Shown here: one piece after another, positions 8,837 to 18,311 of the stretch
How positions within the stretch are numbered: position 1 is the first letter of the stretch
How the letters are laid out: each line of letters opens with the position of its first letter
NCBI GenBank assembly: GCA_030692685.1
Contig: JAUXZO010000081.1
Span: 50,937-114,936 of the forward strand
Direction: 5' to 3'
Length of the DNA stretch: 64,000 bases
DNA from: Acidovorax sp.
GTDB taxonomy: Bacteria; Pseudomonadota; Gammaproteobacteria; Burkholderiales; Burkholderiaceae_C
Translations under genes and position numbers: made by a program
The notes under the pieces: generated by a model
Seen by the model: the letters and a program-made list of their open reading frames with translations, nothing else
The model's database searches: none
Told to the model about the DNA's origin: nothing

Positions 8837-9616
8837 CTACTCGTAGCGGGGCACGCGTTTTTCCAGAAAAGCGGATATGCCCGCGCCGCCGTTGGCGTGG
8901 TGCAGGTTCTTCACGAAGTGATTGCGCTCTTGCCCCAGGTGCTGCGTGAGACTGTTGTGTGGGGCCTCCGCAAGCAATTCTTTGATGCTTGCCAGGGCGT
9001 TGGGTGCGCGCGCATTGAGCTGCTCAGCCAAGGCCAATGCGGCTTCCAGCGCTTGGCCTGAATCGGCCAGGCGGTTGACCACCCCCAGTGCATGCAAGCG
9101 CTCGGCGTCTATGCGGTCACCACACATGAGGATCTCGGTGGCCAATTGGCGGGGCAGGGCGTGCGCCAGGCTCCAGCTGGCGCCGCCGTCAGGCGACAGA
9201 GCCACGTTGCTATAGGCCATCACAAACACCGCGTTGCGTGCCGACACGATGAAGTCGCAGGACAGCGCCAACGAGAAGCCTGCCCCTGCCGCTGCGCCTT
9301 CCACCGCCGCAATCACCGGTTTGGGGTAGGTGCGGATGGTTTCAATCCAGTTGTGCAACCCTTCGATGCTTTGGGCCTGTACTTCGGGGGCTTCCTGGCG
9401 GTTGGCCAGCAGGCGCTGCAGGTTGCCACCCGCGCAGAACATGCCATCGGCACCGGTGATGATCACGCTACGGATGTCTGCGCTGCTTTCGGCCCCACCC
9501 AAAGCCTCCACGCCCGCTGCATACATCGCTGGATCAATGGCGTTGCGCCGCTCCGGGTTGCGGAGGGTGAGGATCAGGGTCTGGCCCTGGCTGGTGCTGA
9601 GGAGTTCTGCGGGCAT
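8837..9616 (-). CDS. Enoyl-CoA hydratase/isomerase family protein
   Basis: A 259-residue crotonase-fold protein. The oxyanion-hole segments are visible: DGMFCAGGNLQRLL near residue 56-70 and AVEGAAAGAGFSLALSCDF near 104-122. Length is typical. It hydrates or isomerises an enoyl-CoA in beta-oxidation. The gene follows the 3-hydroxyacyl-CoA dehydrogenase gene by 33 bp, forming a two-gene beta-oxidation unit ending in the hairpin at 8757-8792. Confidence 0.88.
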   Translation of the reverse strand: MPAELLSTSQGQTLILTLRNPERRNAIDPAMYAAGVEALGGAESSADIRSVIITGADGMFCAGGNLQRLLANRQEAPEVQAQSIEGLHNWIETIRTYPKPVIAAVEGAAAGAGFSLALSCDFIVSARNAVFVMAYSNVALSPDGGASWSLAHALPRQLATEILMCGDRIDAERLHALGVVNRLADSGQALEAALALAEQLNARAPNALASIKELLAEAPHNSLTQHLGQERNHFVKNLHHANGGAGISAFLEKRVPRYE

Positions 9617-9649
9617 GGGGCCTTTGGTAGGTGGCAGTGCCGTTGCGGG

Positions 9650-11173
9650 TCAGTCTTCTTCGACGTGTGTGAGGCTCAGGCCGATAGCACCGCGGCGGCG
9701 CAGCCAAGGGCTGGGGCGGTAGCGCGTATCACCGTATACGGTCTGCATGTTGAACAGCACTTCGAGGATGTTGGTCGGGCCCCAACGGTCGCCCATGGCC
9801 AACGGGCCCAGGGGGTAGCCCAGGCCCAGCGTGACCGCTGTTTCCAGATCGCGCGGGCTGCAGATGCCTTGTTGGCAGATGTCGCTGGCAATGTTCACGA
9901 TGGTGGCCACCACCCGTTGGGTCACAAACCCTCCGCTGTCGCGGATCACACTTACGGGCTTTCCGTCGCGCGCGAAAAGTGCATGGGCTGCGTTGCGGAT
10001 GTCCACCCGCGTGGCAGGGTTGGTTGCGAGCACGCGGCGTTTGGTGGCAGCGTCATCGATCAGCATGTCGATGCCGATGGTGCGGGCAGGGTCCAGCCGT
10101 TCGACGACGGCCACGGTGGTGATATCGAACCCCAGCGGGGCCACCAGGGTGAGTGCGTGGGGCGAAGGCGATTGCCCGGTCTCGACGGTGGCGCCCAGGT
10201 CTTTGAGCAATTGGTACAGCTCTGCACGCCGTGCTGCGCGGGGAGAGACCCACACCGGAGGGATGTTCTCAACGACGGGCACAGGAGCTTCGGGCGGCAC
10301 CTGCGCCACACCTTCGGCGTAGCGGTAAAAGCCTTCGCCCACCTTTTTGCCCAACACACCGCCTGCCAGGCGCTGCGCGGTGATCACACTGGGCCGAAAA
10401 CGGGGTTCGTCGTAGTACTGGCGGTAGATGGCTTCCATCACAGGGTGTGATACATCCAGTGCGGTCAGGTCCATCAGCTCAAAGGGGCCCAGTTTGAAGC
10501 CCACCTGGTCGCGCAGGATGCGGTCGATGGTGACAAAGTCGGCCACCCCTTCGCCCACGATGCGCAGGGCCTCAGTGCCAAAACCACGGCCCGCGTGGTT
10601 GACGATGAACCCGGGGGTGTCTTGGGCCTGCACCGGGGTGTGCCCCATTTGTTGGGTGTAGGCGGCCAGATCGGCGCAAATGGCGGGGTCGGTTTTGAGG
10701 CCTGCGATCACCTCCACCACCTTCATCAAAGGCACCGGATTGAAGAAGTGAAATCCGGCCAGGCGATCGGGGTGCTTGAGCGCTGCACCGATTGCGGTGA
10801 CGGAAAGCGACGAGGTGTTGGTTGCGAGCACCGCTTCTCTGCGGACCACGGTTTCAAGTTGCGAGAACAATGTCTGCTTGGCATCCAGACGCTCTACGAT
10901 GGCCTCGATGACGAGATCGCAGTGGGCAAGGTCGTTCACTGACTCCACCGGATGGAGGTTGGCTCCCCACGCGTTTGCCTGGGCTTCGTCAATGCGGCCT
11001 TTGGCCACCAGCTTGGCCCATTGATCGTGCAGTGCAGATTTGGCGGTGTCGGCAGCACCCGGGTTAACGTCCAGCAGAAAAACCTGGCTTCCAGCCTGGG
11101 CTGCAATTTGTGCAATGCCCCGGCCCATGGCCCCTGTGCCCACGATGGCGATGTTGGGATACTGAATTTTCAT
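9650..11173 (-). CDS. 3-hydroxyacyl-CoA dehydrogenase, two-domain form
   Basis: A 507-residue protein from ATG 11173 (MKIQYPNIAIVG). The longer open frame upstream overlaps the divergent FimV-like gene and is not used. The Rossmann NAD site is VGTGAMGRGIAQIAAQAG. The 3HCDH C-terminal domain occurs twice: around PGFIVNHAGRGFGTEALRI (residues about 185-280) and again near the C-terminus (SGGFVTQRVVATIVNIAS, then GDRWGPTNILEVL). This PaaH/PaaC-type architecture oxidises 3-hydroxyacyl-CoA in phenylacetate or fatty-acid breakdown. The enoyl-CoA hydratase gene follows. Confidence 0.87.
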   Translation of the reverse strand: MKIQYPNIAIVGTGAMGRGIAQIAAQAGSQVFLLDVNPGAADTAKSALHDQWAKLVAKGRIDEAQANAWGANLHPVESVNDLAHCDLVIEAIVERLDAKQTLFSQLETVVRREAVLATNTSSLSVTAIGAALKHPDRLAGFHFFNPVPLMKVVEVIAGLKTDPAICADLAAYTQQMGHTPVQAQDTPGFIVNHAGRGFGTEALRIVGEGVADFVTIDRILRDQVGFKLGPFELMDLTALDVSHPVMEAIYRQYYDEPRFRPSVITAQRLAGGVLGKKVGEGFYRYAEGVAQVPPEAPVPVVENIPPVWVSPRAARRAELYQLLKDLGATVETGQSPSPHALTLVAPLGFDITTVAVVERLDPARTIGIDMLIDDAATKRRVLATNPATRVDIRNAAHALFARDGKPVSVIRDSGGFVTQRVVATIVNIASDICQQGICSPRDLETAVTLGLGYPLGPLAMGDRWGPTNILEVLFNMQTVYGDTRYRPSPWLRRRGAIGLSLTHVEED

Positions 11174-11245
11174 AGCGTCATTATGGCTGTGGCCTTGGGC
11201 GGGACTTATGTGCAAGAATCTCCGCAACCAAAACCAGAACATATT

Positions 11246-13438
11246 GTGAATATCCGTAACACCATTTTTGGGACCGGTTTGTGGGTGGTCGCTACTGGAG
11301 CCTCTGCGCTGTCGCTCGGTGGTAGCCGGGGTGCGGTAGTGCTGGGCGCCCCCGTCGATCTGACCTTTGAGGTGCAGCCTGACGCGGGATCGGATGTTGC
11401 TTCTTCGTGCGTTGCGGCTTCGCTGGTGTCGGGGGACACCCCCATTGGTGACAACAGGGTGCGTATTACGCCCGTTTCCGAAATGCGCGGCAGAGCGTCG
11501 GCTGTGCGGGTGCAGGCTGCTGTGGCGGTCGATGAGCCCGTGCTCACCGTCACGCTGACGGCAGGGTGCACTGGCAAAATTACCCGTACCTATACTTTTC
11601 TTTCAGACCTGCCAGCGGCGCTTGTGCGGTCTGCATCACCTGTTGACGTGACGCGCCTGTCACAGGCCGCCAATAGTGCGGCCGGTCCTGCGCGTGCGCC
11701 CCAGGTGGTGCAGTCAGGTCAAGCGGGCGCGCCGGTGGCGCAGCGGTCGGCACCGGCTCCCTCCACGCCACCGCCCGCCCGGGCACAGGCGCGCGCGCCT
11801 GTGCGCCCCCCTGCACGGCCCAGTGCAGCAGCAAAACCAGCGGCTGCTGCGCCCCAGCCCGCTGCGCGCTCCCGCCTTGTGGTGGAACCCCTGGATACCT
11901 GGCTCGACAGCCCTGTGGCATTGCGGTCCTCACTCGGGCTGTTTGCGGCACCGTCCGACCAACCCTCAGCGCAGCGCGCTGAAGCGGCTGCGCTCTGGAA
12001 GTCGTTCAACGCGCAGCCCCAGGATGTTCAACAGGACAGTGACCAGCTCAAGGCACTTGAAGCCGACGCCGTGGCTTTGAAGGCACAGGCCAACCGAGAC
12101 CGTGCGGCCGCGGTGCAACTGCAGCAGCAACTGGAGCTTGCCCAGCAAGAGCGGTTCCCGGCCATGGTTGTATACGTGCTGGGTGGTTTGCTTTTGCTGG
12201 CACTGTTGGTGGCGGCATGGATATGGACTCGCTTGCGCAAAGCATCCGATAAGGCGGTGCAGGCATGGCGTGACTCTGTGGCGCTGGGAAACCGCGATGC
12301 TGTGGCCGCCCATGACGCCGCCTTAGGCCTGTCGCCCCATCCTGGAGACACCTGGATGCAGTCGGGCGCGCTGCAGACACCCTCGGGGATGGTGCCTGTT
12401 TCGGCATCGGTGCCGGTTCACGAGGGTTTTGTGTCCACGTCTCCCGCCGTCAGCGGGGCTGCTGCGTTGACACCGATGACCGAGTCACCACCTGCAACGC
12501 AATTGGCACCATCGGCGCCGCCAAGGCCGCCAGTTGCTGTGCCGGTGTCTGCATCTGCAACCGCGTCAGTTTCCGCTTTGCACATCGTCAATCCCGAAGA
12601 GTTGTTCGACGTTCAGCAGCAGGCCGAATTTTTTGTGTCGGTGGGTGAGCACCAGCAGGCCATCGAGGTGCTGCGCGAGCATATCGCCCAGCACCGGGAG
12701 TCCTCGCCCCTGGCCTATCTGGAGCTTTTGCGGCTGTATCACACCCTGAGCCGGGTGGACGAGTTCACGCAGTTGCGCAAACAGTTCATGCTGTCGTTCA
12801 ACGCCCAGGTGCCGGAGTTCACGGGATTTCACCGCACGGGCCGCATGCTGTATCACTATACGGATGCGCTGGCCGAGATTGAAACCGAGTGGACCTCTCC
12901 CGCCGTGCTGATGCTGCTGGAAAAGCTGCTGTTCCGCCGCACAGGCGCAGAAGCTGTGGAGCCGTTTGATATGGCGGCCTATGACGACCTGCTGCTGCTG
13001 TTGTCCATCGCGCAGACTACCCCCGCCAGCGCGCGCGGCGAGCCCGCGCCGCGCAAGCGCACCACCCCGCTGGCACCACCCCGCACGGAAACCCTGGTGA
13101 CAGAACCCACTGCGACGCCCTTGGTGGGCAGAAGAAAAGAAGATCTGCCGCTGGACTCCCTGGCCGCAAGTCTCGAGTTTGACTTTGACATTGTCCCTGC
13201 GCAGGTGGCTGCGACCCTCAAGGGCTCCACCGCGCCGGCAGTGCTTGGCCCTGTCACCACACGCGGCATGCCGCTGGATCTTGATCTGTCGGAGCCAGTG
13301 CCCCTTACCGAAAGTGATTTGCCGGCGGTGCCCGTCACGCCGACGCCCTCAGCGGGTCAGGCGGTGGGGTTTGGTATGGACAATGATTTGCTCGAGCTGC
13401 GCCTTGAGCTGGAACAGCGCAAGATAGAACCCAAGTAG
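11246..13438 (+). CDS. FimV-like membrane protein with central TM and C-terminal TPR-like domain
   Basis: About 730 residues from GTG 11246 (VNIRNTIFGTGLWV); an alternative in-frame ATG is at 11183. The N-terminal part resembles the FimV/HubP periplasmic domain, with a conserved Cys pair (SSCVAASLVSGD, TLTAGCTGKITRTY). A long Ala/Pro-rich linker and a short coiled coil (LKALEADAVALKAQA) follow, then one transmembrane helix (MVVYVLGGLLLLALLVAAWIW). Next comes a cytoplasmic TPR-like segment (EFFVSVGEHQQAIEVLREHI). FimV-type proteins organise polar type IV pili and peptidoglycan binding. The gene is divergent from the dehydrogenase gene with a 72-bp gap. Confidence 0.75.
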   Translation: MNIRNTIFGTGLWVVATGASALSLGGSRGAVVLGAPVDLTFEVQPDAGSDVASSCVAASLVSGDTPIGDNRVRITPVSEMRGRASAVRVQAAVAVDEPVLTVTLTAGCTGKITRTYTFLSDLPAALVRSASPVDVTRLSQAANSAAGPARAPQVVQSGQAGAPVAQRSAPAPSTPPPARAQARAPVRPPARPSAAAKPAAAAPQPAARSRLVVEPLDTWLDSPVALRSSLGLFAAPSDQPSAQRAEAAALWKSFNAQPQDVQQDSDQLKALEADAVALKAQANRDRAAAVQLQQQLELAQQERFPAMVVYVLGGLLLLALLVAAWIWTRLRKASDKAVQAWRDSVALGNRDAVAAHDAALGLSPHPGDTWMQSGALQTPSGMVPVSASVPVHEGFVSTSPAVSGAAALTPMTESPPATQLAPSAPPRPPVAVPVSASATASVSALHIVNPEELFDVQQQAEFFVSVGEHQQAIEVLREHIAQHRESSPLAYLELLRLYHTLSRVDEFTQLRKQFMLSFNAQVPEFTGFHRTGRMLYHYTDALAEIETEWTSPAVLMLLEKLLFRRTGAEAVEPFDMAAYDDLLLLLSIAQTTPASARGEPAPRKRTTPLAPPRTETLVTEPTATPLVGRRKEDLPLDSLAASLEFDFDIVPAQVAATLKGSTAPAVLGPVTTRGMPLDLDLSEPVPLTESDLPAVPVTPTPSAGQAVGFGMDNDLLELRLELEQRKIEPK

Positions 13439-13535
13439 CCAACGCGCTCGGGCCTGACAAGTTCGGGCTCGTCGGGTTACCCACACCGCGTTCCCGCGCT
13501 CAACCCCCAGGCTATTGTGTGGCGCGGTTCGCTGC

Positions 13536-14465
13536 TTAGCGCCCCGTGGGTGGCTCCATCTGGCGCATCAACTGTGCAGCCGTGGCTTCAGGGTCCGGCG
13601 CGTTGACCAAAGCACGCACCACAGCAATAGAGCCCACGCCTGTAGCCAACACCTGGGCAAACTGTTCCTGCCCAATGCCGCCAATGGCAACCTGGGGGTA
13701 GCGATGCAGCAAGCGCGCATACACCCCCAGTCGGCCCACACCCTGCGGTGCAGTGGCCATCTTCTTGAGCGTGGTCGGAAACACGGCGCCCATGGCGATA
13801 TAGCTGGGGCCTACGGCATCTGCGCGCACCATTTCGGCATAGCCATGGGTGCTGACACCCAGGCGCAGGCCCGATGTGCGCAGCGTTTGCAGCTCGTTCG
13901 CACCCAGCGCGTCCAGATCTTCCTGTCCGAGGTGGATGCCGTAGGCGCCCGCGGCAATGGCGGCTTGCCAATGGTCATTGATGAACAACAGGGCGCCGGT
14001 GCCTTGCACCGCTTGCACGGCAGCGCTGATTTCCCGGTTGATGGCGGCTGCGTCGGTGGACTTGAAGCGCAGCTGCACGGTGGGGACACCTGCGCGTGCC
14101 ATGCGGCCCACCCATGCCGCATCTGGCAAAACCGCGTACAGACCCAGTTGGTGCGGGCACGGTGCAAAGGCTTGCGCACGTGGCACCGGTTGCAGGCCAA
14201 AGTCTGCAGGGTGGTCGGGCCACTGCGCTGGTTCGAATGCGCCGGTGCGCAGCGATTGCGCTTGCCAGGCCTGGGCCAGGCACTCTGCGTCGTGCGCGAT
14301 GAACCCCAAGGTGCTGCAGGCGTTTAGCGCTGCCAGGTAGACCGGTTCTTGTGATGTGGGTGGAGGGGGCTGCTCTGCGCCAAAGCCTGCAAACGTGGCG
14401 GCATGGTGCGTAAGCATGGCCTGCGCCATGGCGTCGCTGTCGCGGGTATCGGGGGTCTTATGCAT
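13536..14465 (-). CDS. thiE: Thiamine phosphate synthase
   Basis: 309 residues from ATG 14465, overlapping the thiG stop by 8 bp. The C-terminal ~190 residues are the ThiE TIM barrel: [36 protein letters not shown], and [14 protein letters not shown]. It joins HMP-PP and the thiazole phosphate to make thiamine phosphate. About 110 extra N-terminal residues precede the barrel, of unknown role. It is the last gene of the riboswitch-controlled thiO-thiS-thiG-thiE operon. Confidence 0.9.
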   Translation of the reverse strand: MHKTPDTRDSDAMAQAMLTHHAATFAGFGAEQPPPPTSQEPVYLAALNACSTLGFIAHDAECLAQAWQAQSLRTGAFEPAQWPDHPADFGLQPVPRAQAFAPCPHQLGLYAVLPDAAWVGRMARAGVPTVQLRFKSTDAAAINREISAAVQAVQGTGALLFINDHWQAAIAAGAYGIHLGQEDLDALGANELQTLRTSGLRLGVSTHGYAEMVRADAVGPSYIAMGAVFPTTLKKMATAPQGVGRLGVYARLLHRYPQVAIGGIGQEQFAQVLATGVGSIAVVRALVNAPDPEATAAQLMRQMEPPTGR

Positions 14466-15267
14466 TGGCGTGGTGCCAGAAAGGGGTGCCCAGCACGGGG
14501 GTGCTGGGCTGGGCCGCATCTTGTGCCGACATTGCGCCCGCGTGCCGGGCGGCCCGGCCCGCGCTCACTGCATCTGCGAACGCCCCCGCCATGGCGACAG
14601 GGTCTTGCGCCAGGGCCACGGCGGTGTTCAGCAGCACGCCGTCATAGCCCCATTCCATCACCTGGCAAGCATGGGATGGCAGGCCCAGGCCCGCGTCCAC
14701 CAGCATGGGCACGTCCAGGCGCTCGCGCAGCATTTGCAATGCATACGGGTTGACGGGGCCTCTGCCTGTGCCGATGGGGGCTGCCCAGGGCATTACGGCC
14801 TGGCAGCCCACGTCTACCAGCCGCTGGCACAGCACCAGGTCTTCGGTGCAGTAGGGCAGCACCTGAAAGCCTTCCTTGATGAGGTGTTCTGCCGCGCCCA
14901 CCAGATTCAGGGTGTCGGGCTGCAAGGTGTAGTCGTCACCAATCAGCTCCAGCTTGATCCACGGCGTGTTGAACACTTCGCGCGCCATCTGCGCGGTGGT
15001 GATGGCTTCTTGCACACTGTGGCAACCGGCCGTGTTGGGCAACACGGGCACGTTCAGTTTGCGAAGAAGCTCCCAAAAGCTGCTGCCGCTTTCGGCTGGG
15101 TTGCTGCCCTGGCGCCGCAGCGACGCCGTGACCATGGCGGGTTGAGCGCGCAGCACAGCGGCTTCTAGCACTGCGGGCGATGGGTAGCGAGAGGTGCCCA
15201 GCAGCAGGCGGCTGGCGAACTGCTGGCCGTACAGGACCAGCGGGTCTTGGGGAGTCGAAGGAATCAT
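14458..15267 (-). CDS. thiG: Thiazole synthase
   Basis: 269 residues from ATG 15267 ([14 protein letters not shown]). ThiG makes the thiazole phosphate from deoxyxylulose 5-phosphate, dehydroglycine (from ThiO) and ThiS thiocarboxylate. Signatures: [43 protein letters not shown], and [14 protein letters not shown]. The lysine in WIKLE is the imine-forming residue of the family. It lies 80 bp after thiS, a gap that holds a dispersed repeat. Confidence 0.93.
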   Translation of the reverse strand: MIPSTPQDPLVLYGQQFASRLLLGTSRYPSPAVLEAAVLRAQPAMVTASLRRQGSNPAESGSSFWELLRKLNVPVLPNTAGCHSVQEAITTAQMAREVFNTPWIKLELIGDDYTLQPDTLNLVGAAEHLIKEGFQVLPYCTEDLVLCQRLVDVGCQAVMPWAAPIGTGRGPVNPYALQMLRERLDVPMLVDAGLGLPSHACQVMEWGYDGVLLNTAVALAQDPVAMAGAFADAVSAGRAARHAGAMSAQDAAQPSTPVLGTPFWHHANA

Positions 15268-15277
15268 AATTACTATG

Positions 15278-15336
15278 TTTTTAATAGCTGCTAGCGCTTT
15301 ATGAATAAGCGCTAGAGGCCAATTTGGCTCTATTTT
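15278..15336 (-). repeat. Dispersed hairpin repeat, type A, copy 2
   Basis: On the minus strand it reads GCCTCTAGCGCTTATTC then AAAGCGCTAGCAGCTAT, matching the copy at 3832-3885 apart from a few bases. It lies between thiS and thiG inside the operon and forms a hairpin that could affect downstream expression. Confidence 0.7.
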
Positions 15337-15347
15337 TATCCAAACGC

Positions 15348-15545
15348 TTATCCCCCTGTTACGGGCGAGATAACCTCCACCCGGTCGCCGGGTTGCAAGG
15401 CTTGTGTGGCATAGCGCGTGTTGGGCACAAAGGTGGTGTTCAGTGCCACCGCAAAGGGAGGGCGCGCTGCGATGGCAGCCACGGCGTCGGCCACGGTGGC
15501 GCCGTCGGGCAGTTCGTGCGGGGTCTCGTTGATGGAAATGTTCAT
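15348..15545 (-). CDS. thiS: Sulfur carrier protein ThiS
   Basis: 65 residues with a ubiquitin-like fold and the essential C-terminal Gly-Gly (EVISPVTGG), which is adenylated and thiocarboxylated to supply sulfur to ThiG. Length is normal. Its ATG overlaps the thiO stop by 4 bp, so translation is coupled. Confidence 0.92.
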   Translation of the reverse strand: MNISINETPHELPDGATVADAVAAIAARPPFAVALNTTFVPNTRYATQALQPGDRVEVISPVTGG

Positions 15546-16675
15546 GCGAATGCGCGGGCGGCGGCGCTGGGCGAAACCGGTGCGTTGGGCGCAAGCTCCA
15601 GCGACAGGTCAAAACGTTGCGAAAGCGTTGATTGTCCGGTGTTCAACACTTCCAGGGTCACGTCGAGCAGGGCGGGCGAGATCATGAAACCATGCCGATA
15701 CAGCCCATTGATCTCCAGCACTCTGGGGCGGGGCTGGCGGATGGCGGGCAGGTTGTCGGGCAACGTGGGGCGGCACTGCGTGGCGACTTCGAGGATGCGC
15801 CCCTCGGCAAAGCCGGGGTGTACGGCGTAAGCAGCGCTCAGCAGCTCCAGCGTGGAGCGGACGCTGGCGGGTGAAAGGTCGTCCGATTCGATCTCGGTGG
15901 CACCGATCACAAACAGGTGGTCTTGTTTGGGTGCGATGTAGATCGGGTAGCGAGGGTGCACCAGCCGGGTAGGGCGCTGCAGCGTCACATCGGGTGCGTG
16001 GATGCGCACCACCTCTCCACGCACACCGCGCAGCGCGGTCCACTGGCCCTTGGCGCCCAGGCCGCGGCAGTCCAGCACCCAGTCGGGCTGGCCGGGGGCG
16101 CCGGGTGCAAACGCTTCGGGCGATTGCGGTGTGTGCCAGTGCATGCGCACCGATAGCCGCTCCATCTCGACCACCAGCGCTGCCAGCAGTTGGCGGTTGT
16201 CCAGTTGGCCTTCGCCGGGCAGGTACAAGCCCTGTGCAAAGCGGTGCGCCAGTGCGGGTTCGGCGGCTGCCAGCGCGCCGCTGTCCAGCTTCTGCAAGGG
16301 GTGCAGCTCGGGCAACGTGGTTTGGTTTGCTTCAAGCTGGCGGGTAAAACGCTGGGCCTCGGCGGCGTCTTGGCGGTGCCACACGATCAGTGTGCCAGCC
16401 TGCTGAAAAAACACGGGTTGTGCCAGCGACTGCAACAGTTGCGGCCAGCGGGTGAGTGCGTGGTGGCCCATGCGCACCACGCCGGGTTCGGTGATGGCCG
16501 ATTCGGCCAGCGGTGCCAGCATGGCGGCTGCTACGGTGGCAGCCGAATGTTCGGCGGCGGCACTGCCCGCATCAAAGATATCCACCCGGTGCCCCTGGCG
16601 GGCCAGCTCGACTGCAAGCAGTCGGCCCATGAGGCCCGCGCCCAAAATGGCAAAAGAAGACGGTGGAAGTGACAT
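15542..16675 (-). CDS. thiO: Glycine oxidase ThiO
   Basis: 377 residues from ATG 16675 ([14 protein letters not shown]). The FAD-binding motif is [19 protein letters not shown] near the N-terminus. The C-terminal DAO-family signature includes [16 protein letters not shown]. It oxidises glycine to the imine used by ThiG. First gene of the thiamine operon, directly behind a TPP riboswitch. Confidence 0.92.
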   Translation of the reverse strand: MSLPPSSFAILGAGLMGRLLAVELARQGHRVDIFDAGSAAAEHSAATVAAAMLAPLAESAITEPGVVRMGHHALTRWPQLLQSLAQPVFFQQAGTLIVWHRQDAAEAQRFTRQLEANQTTLPELHPLQKLDSGALAAAEPALAHRFAQGLYLPGEGQLDNRQLLAALVVEMERLSVRMHWHTPQSPEAFAPGAPGQPDWVLDCRGLGAKGQWTALRGVRGEVVRIHAPDVTLQRPTRLVHPRYPIYIAPKQDHLFVIGATEIESDDLSPASVRSTLELLSAAYAVHPGFAEGRILEVATQCRPTLPDNLPAIRQPRPRVLEINGLYRHGFMISPALLDVTLEVLNTGQSTLSQRFDLSLELAPNAPVSPSAAARAFA

Positions 16676-16737
16676 ACGTGCAGAGTTGTCCGTGTGCGGG
16701 CAGGCAAACATGGACAAAACGGGGCTGTGCCGTTGGT

Positions 16738-16870
16738 GGAAACTCCCCACGCCAGCATGACCTGGATCGGGTAGCGGGGCCGCTGCTGCACGCAGTGCAC
16801 TGTGCAGGCCCCAGGGTATTTCTCAGTCCCACGGCGATCATTCGTCGGTTTGGCGGGACACCCCTGTTTC
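16738..16870 (-). promoter_or_regulatory. TPP riboswitch (THI element) upstream of thiO
   Basis: Read on the minus strand, the region has the ordered THI-box elements: CAGGGGTGTCCCGCC (P1/P2 start), GGGACTGAGAAATACCC (core CTGAGA), and then GATCCAGGTCATGCTGGCG followed by TGGGGAGTT (3' strand). The last element departs slightly from the usual AGGGA. It ends about 60 bp before the thiO start and should repress the operon when thiamine pyrophosphate is bound. Confidence 0.88.
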
Positions 16871-16957
16871 GTCCGGAAAAATGAATTACAGCACATCAAC
16901 TGGCCGCACTTTTTACGCTGCCTATTTTTCGCTGCTTCGTAGGCCATAATTTTTACC

Positions 16958-17812
16958 ATGACTTCTTTGACCCCTTCGCCTTCCCCTGCCCGCCGATACG
17001 CGCGCGTGCTTTCCATTGCCGGGTCCGACAGTGGCGGGGGCGCAGGCATACAGGCTGACCTCAAAACCTTCAGCGCCCTTGGGTGCTACGGCATGACGGC
17101 CATCACCGCCGTCACCGCCCAGAATACGTGTGGGGTGTCCGGCATCCACGGTATCCCGCCCGAGATGCTCAAGGCCCAGATCGATGCCGTGGTGCAAGAC
17201 ATTGGCGTGGACGCGGTCAAGATCGGCATGCTGCACTCGCCCGAGGTGGTGCGCGTGGTGGCCGACGCCATTCGCACCTACCAGTTGCCCCATGTGGTGC
17301 TCGACCCGGTGATGGTGGCCACCAGCGGCGACCGGCTGATTGCCCAGGAAACCGTGGCCGTGCTGGTGCGCGAACTCTTCCCGTTGGCCGAGGTGATCAC
17401 CCCCAACCTGGATGAGGCCGGTTGGCTGCTGGGGCGGCGCATCGAAGGGGTCGAAACGCTGGACGAGGCCGCACAGGCACTGCGTGCACTGGGTGCGCGT
17501 GCGGCACTGCTCAAAGGCGGGCACTTGCCGGGGGACTGGGTAGTGGACGTGCTGGCCCTGCCGGACGGCAACTGCCACCGGCTCGCGTCAGAGCGAATTG
17601 CCACCCACAACGGGCACGGCACAGGCTGCACGTTGTCGTCGGCCATTGCCGCGCACCTGGCCCTGGGCGCGACGCTGCAGCAAGCCGTAGAGCGGGCCCG
17701 TGCCTACATCCTCGGTGCCATTGCTGCTGGAGCCGATGTGCACACGGGCCGCGGCCACGGGCCGTTGAATCACGGTTATGCGCCCCTGGCGCAGCGGGTA
17801 CTGCAAGCCTGA
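16958..17812 (+). CDS. thiD: Hydroxymethylpyrimidine/phosphomethylpyrimidine kinase
   Basis: 284 residues of the ribokinase-like family. Motifs: AGSDSGGGAGIQADLKTF at the N-terminus, VLDPVMVATSGDRLI, and the catalytic anion-hole region HNGHGTGCTLSSAIAAHLALG near residue 210. It phosphorylates HMP twice to HMP-PP, the partner of the thiazole in ThiE. It is divergent from thiO; the 282-bp gap contains the thiO riboswitch. Confidence 0.93.
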   Translation: MTSLTPSPSPARRYARVLSIAGSDSGGGAGIQADLKTFSALGCYGMTAITAVTAQNTCGVSGIHGIPPEMLKAQIDAVVQDIGVDAVKIGMLHSPEVVRVVADAIRTYQLPHVVLDPVMVATSGDRLIAQETVAVLVRELFPLAEVITPNLDEAGWLLGRRIEGVETLDEAAQALRALGARAALLKGGHLPGDWVVDVLALPDGNCHRLASERIATHNGHGTGCTLSSAIAAHLALGATLQQAVERARAYILGAIAAGADVHTGRGHGPLNHGYAPLAQRVLQA

Positions 17813-17846
17813 TTTGCGTCCCTGTGGGTTAAACGCCGGGGATGCC

Positions 17847-18242
17847 TCAGACCACCTGCGCGAAATGGCTGCGCAAGTAGGCGATGATTTTTTCGGAGTC
17901 GTAGAGCCAGTGGCTGTTGCCGGCTTCGTCTGTGATCTTCAGGCAGGGCACCTTGGCATGGCCACCTTGCTGCGTCAGTTCGGACCGGGCGGGGCCTTCG
18001 GGTTGCGCGTCTACTTTCGAGATGTTCAGTGACAAACGGCGCATTTCCTGGCGCACCTTGATGCAAAAAGGACAGGTCTTGTATTGGTACAGCGCGAGTG
18101 CGCCGCACGATTTGTCGACCGATTGTTGCCCTGCCTCAGAGCGCACCACACCTTGGGGCTGAGTCAACGCCTCCTTGAGCAGCATCACGGGGCCCAGAAC
18201 AATGCGCAGAGTCTTAAAGAAGGATCGAACAATAATTTTCAT
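17847..18242 (-). CDS. Glutaredoxin-like protein
   Basis: 131 residues from ATG 18242 (MKIIVRSFFKTLRI). A hydrophobic N-terminal stretch precedes a glutaredoxin fold with the redox motif CPFC in LYQYKTCPFCIKVRQ near residue 70 and the cis-Pro loop KVPCL. The N-terminal segment (FFKTLRIVLGPVMLL) may anchor it to the membrane. It lies convergent to thiD. Confidence 0.75.
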   Translation of the reverse strand: MKIIVRSFFKTLRIVLGPVMLLKEALTQPQGVVRSEAGQQSVDKSCGALALYQYKTCPFCIKVRQEMRRLSLNISKVDAQPEGPARSELTQQGGHAKVPCLKITDEAGNSHWLYDSEKIIAYLRSHFAQVV

Positions 18243-18311
18243 GGGCCATTTTAGGCAGGCCAAGCGCTGCCCCTTTGCGGGCAGACCATGGACTGCCCTG
18301 ATTTGAGGCGC

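Noticed and set aside
9092..10450. A 452-codon plus-strand frame opposite the hydratase and dehydrogenase genes
   Set aside because: Composition (His/Gln/Gly-rich) is that of a shadow frame and the opposite strand carries certain genes.
16531..17064. A minus-strand frame covering the thiO upstream region
   Set aside because: The region is a TPP riboswitch, and the frame also overlaps the start of thiD.
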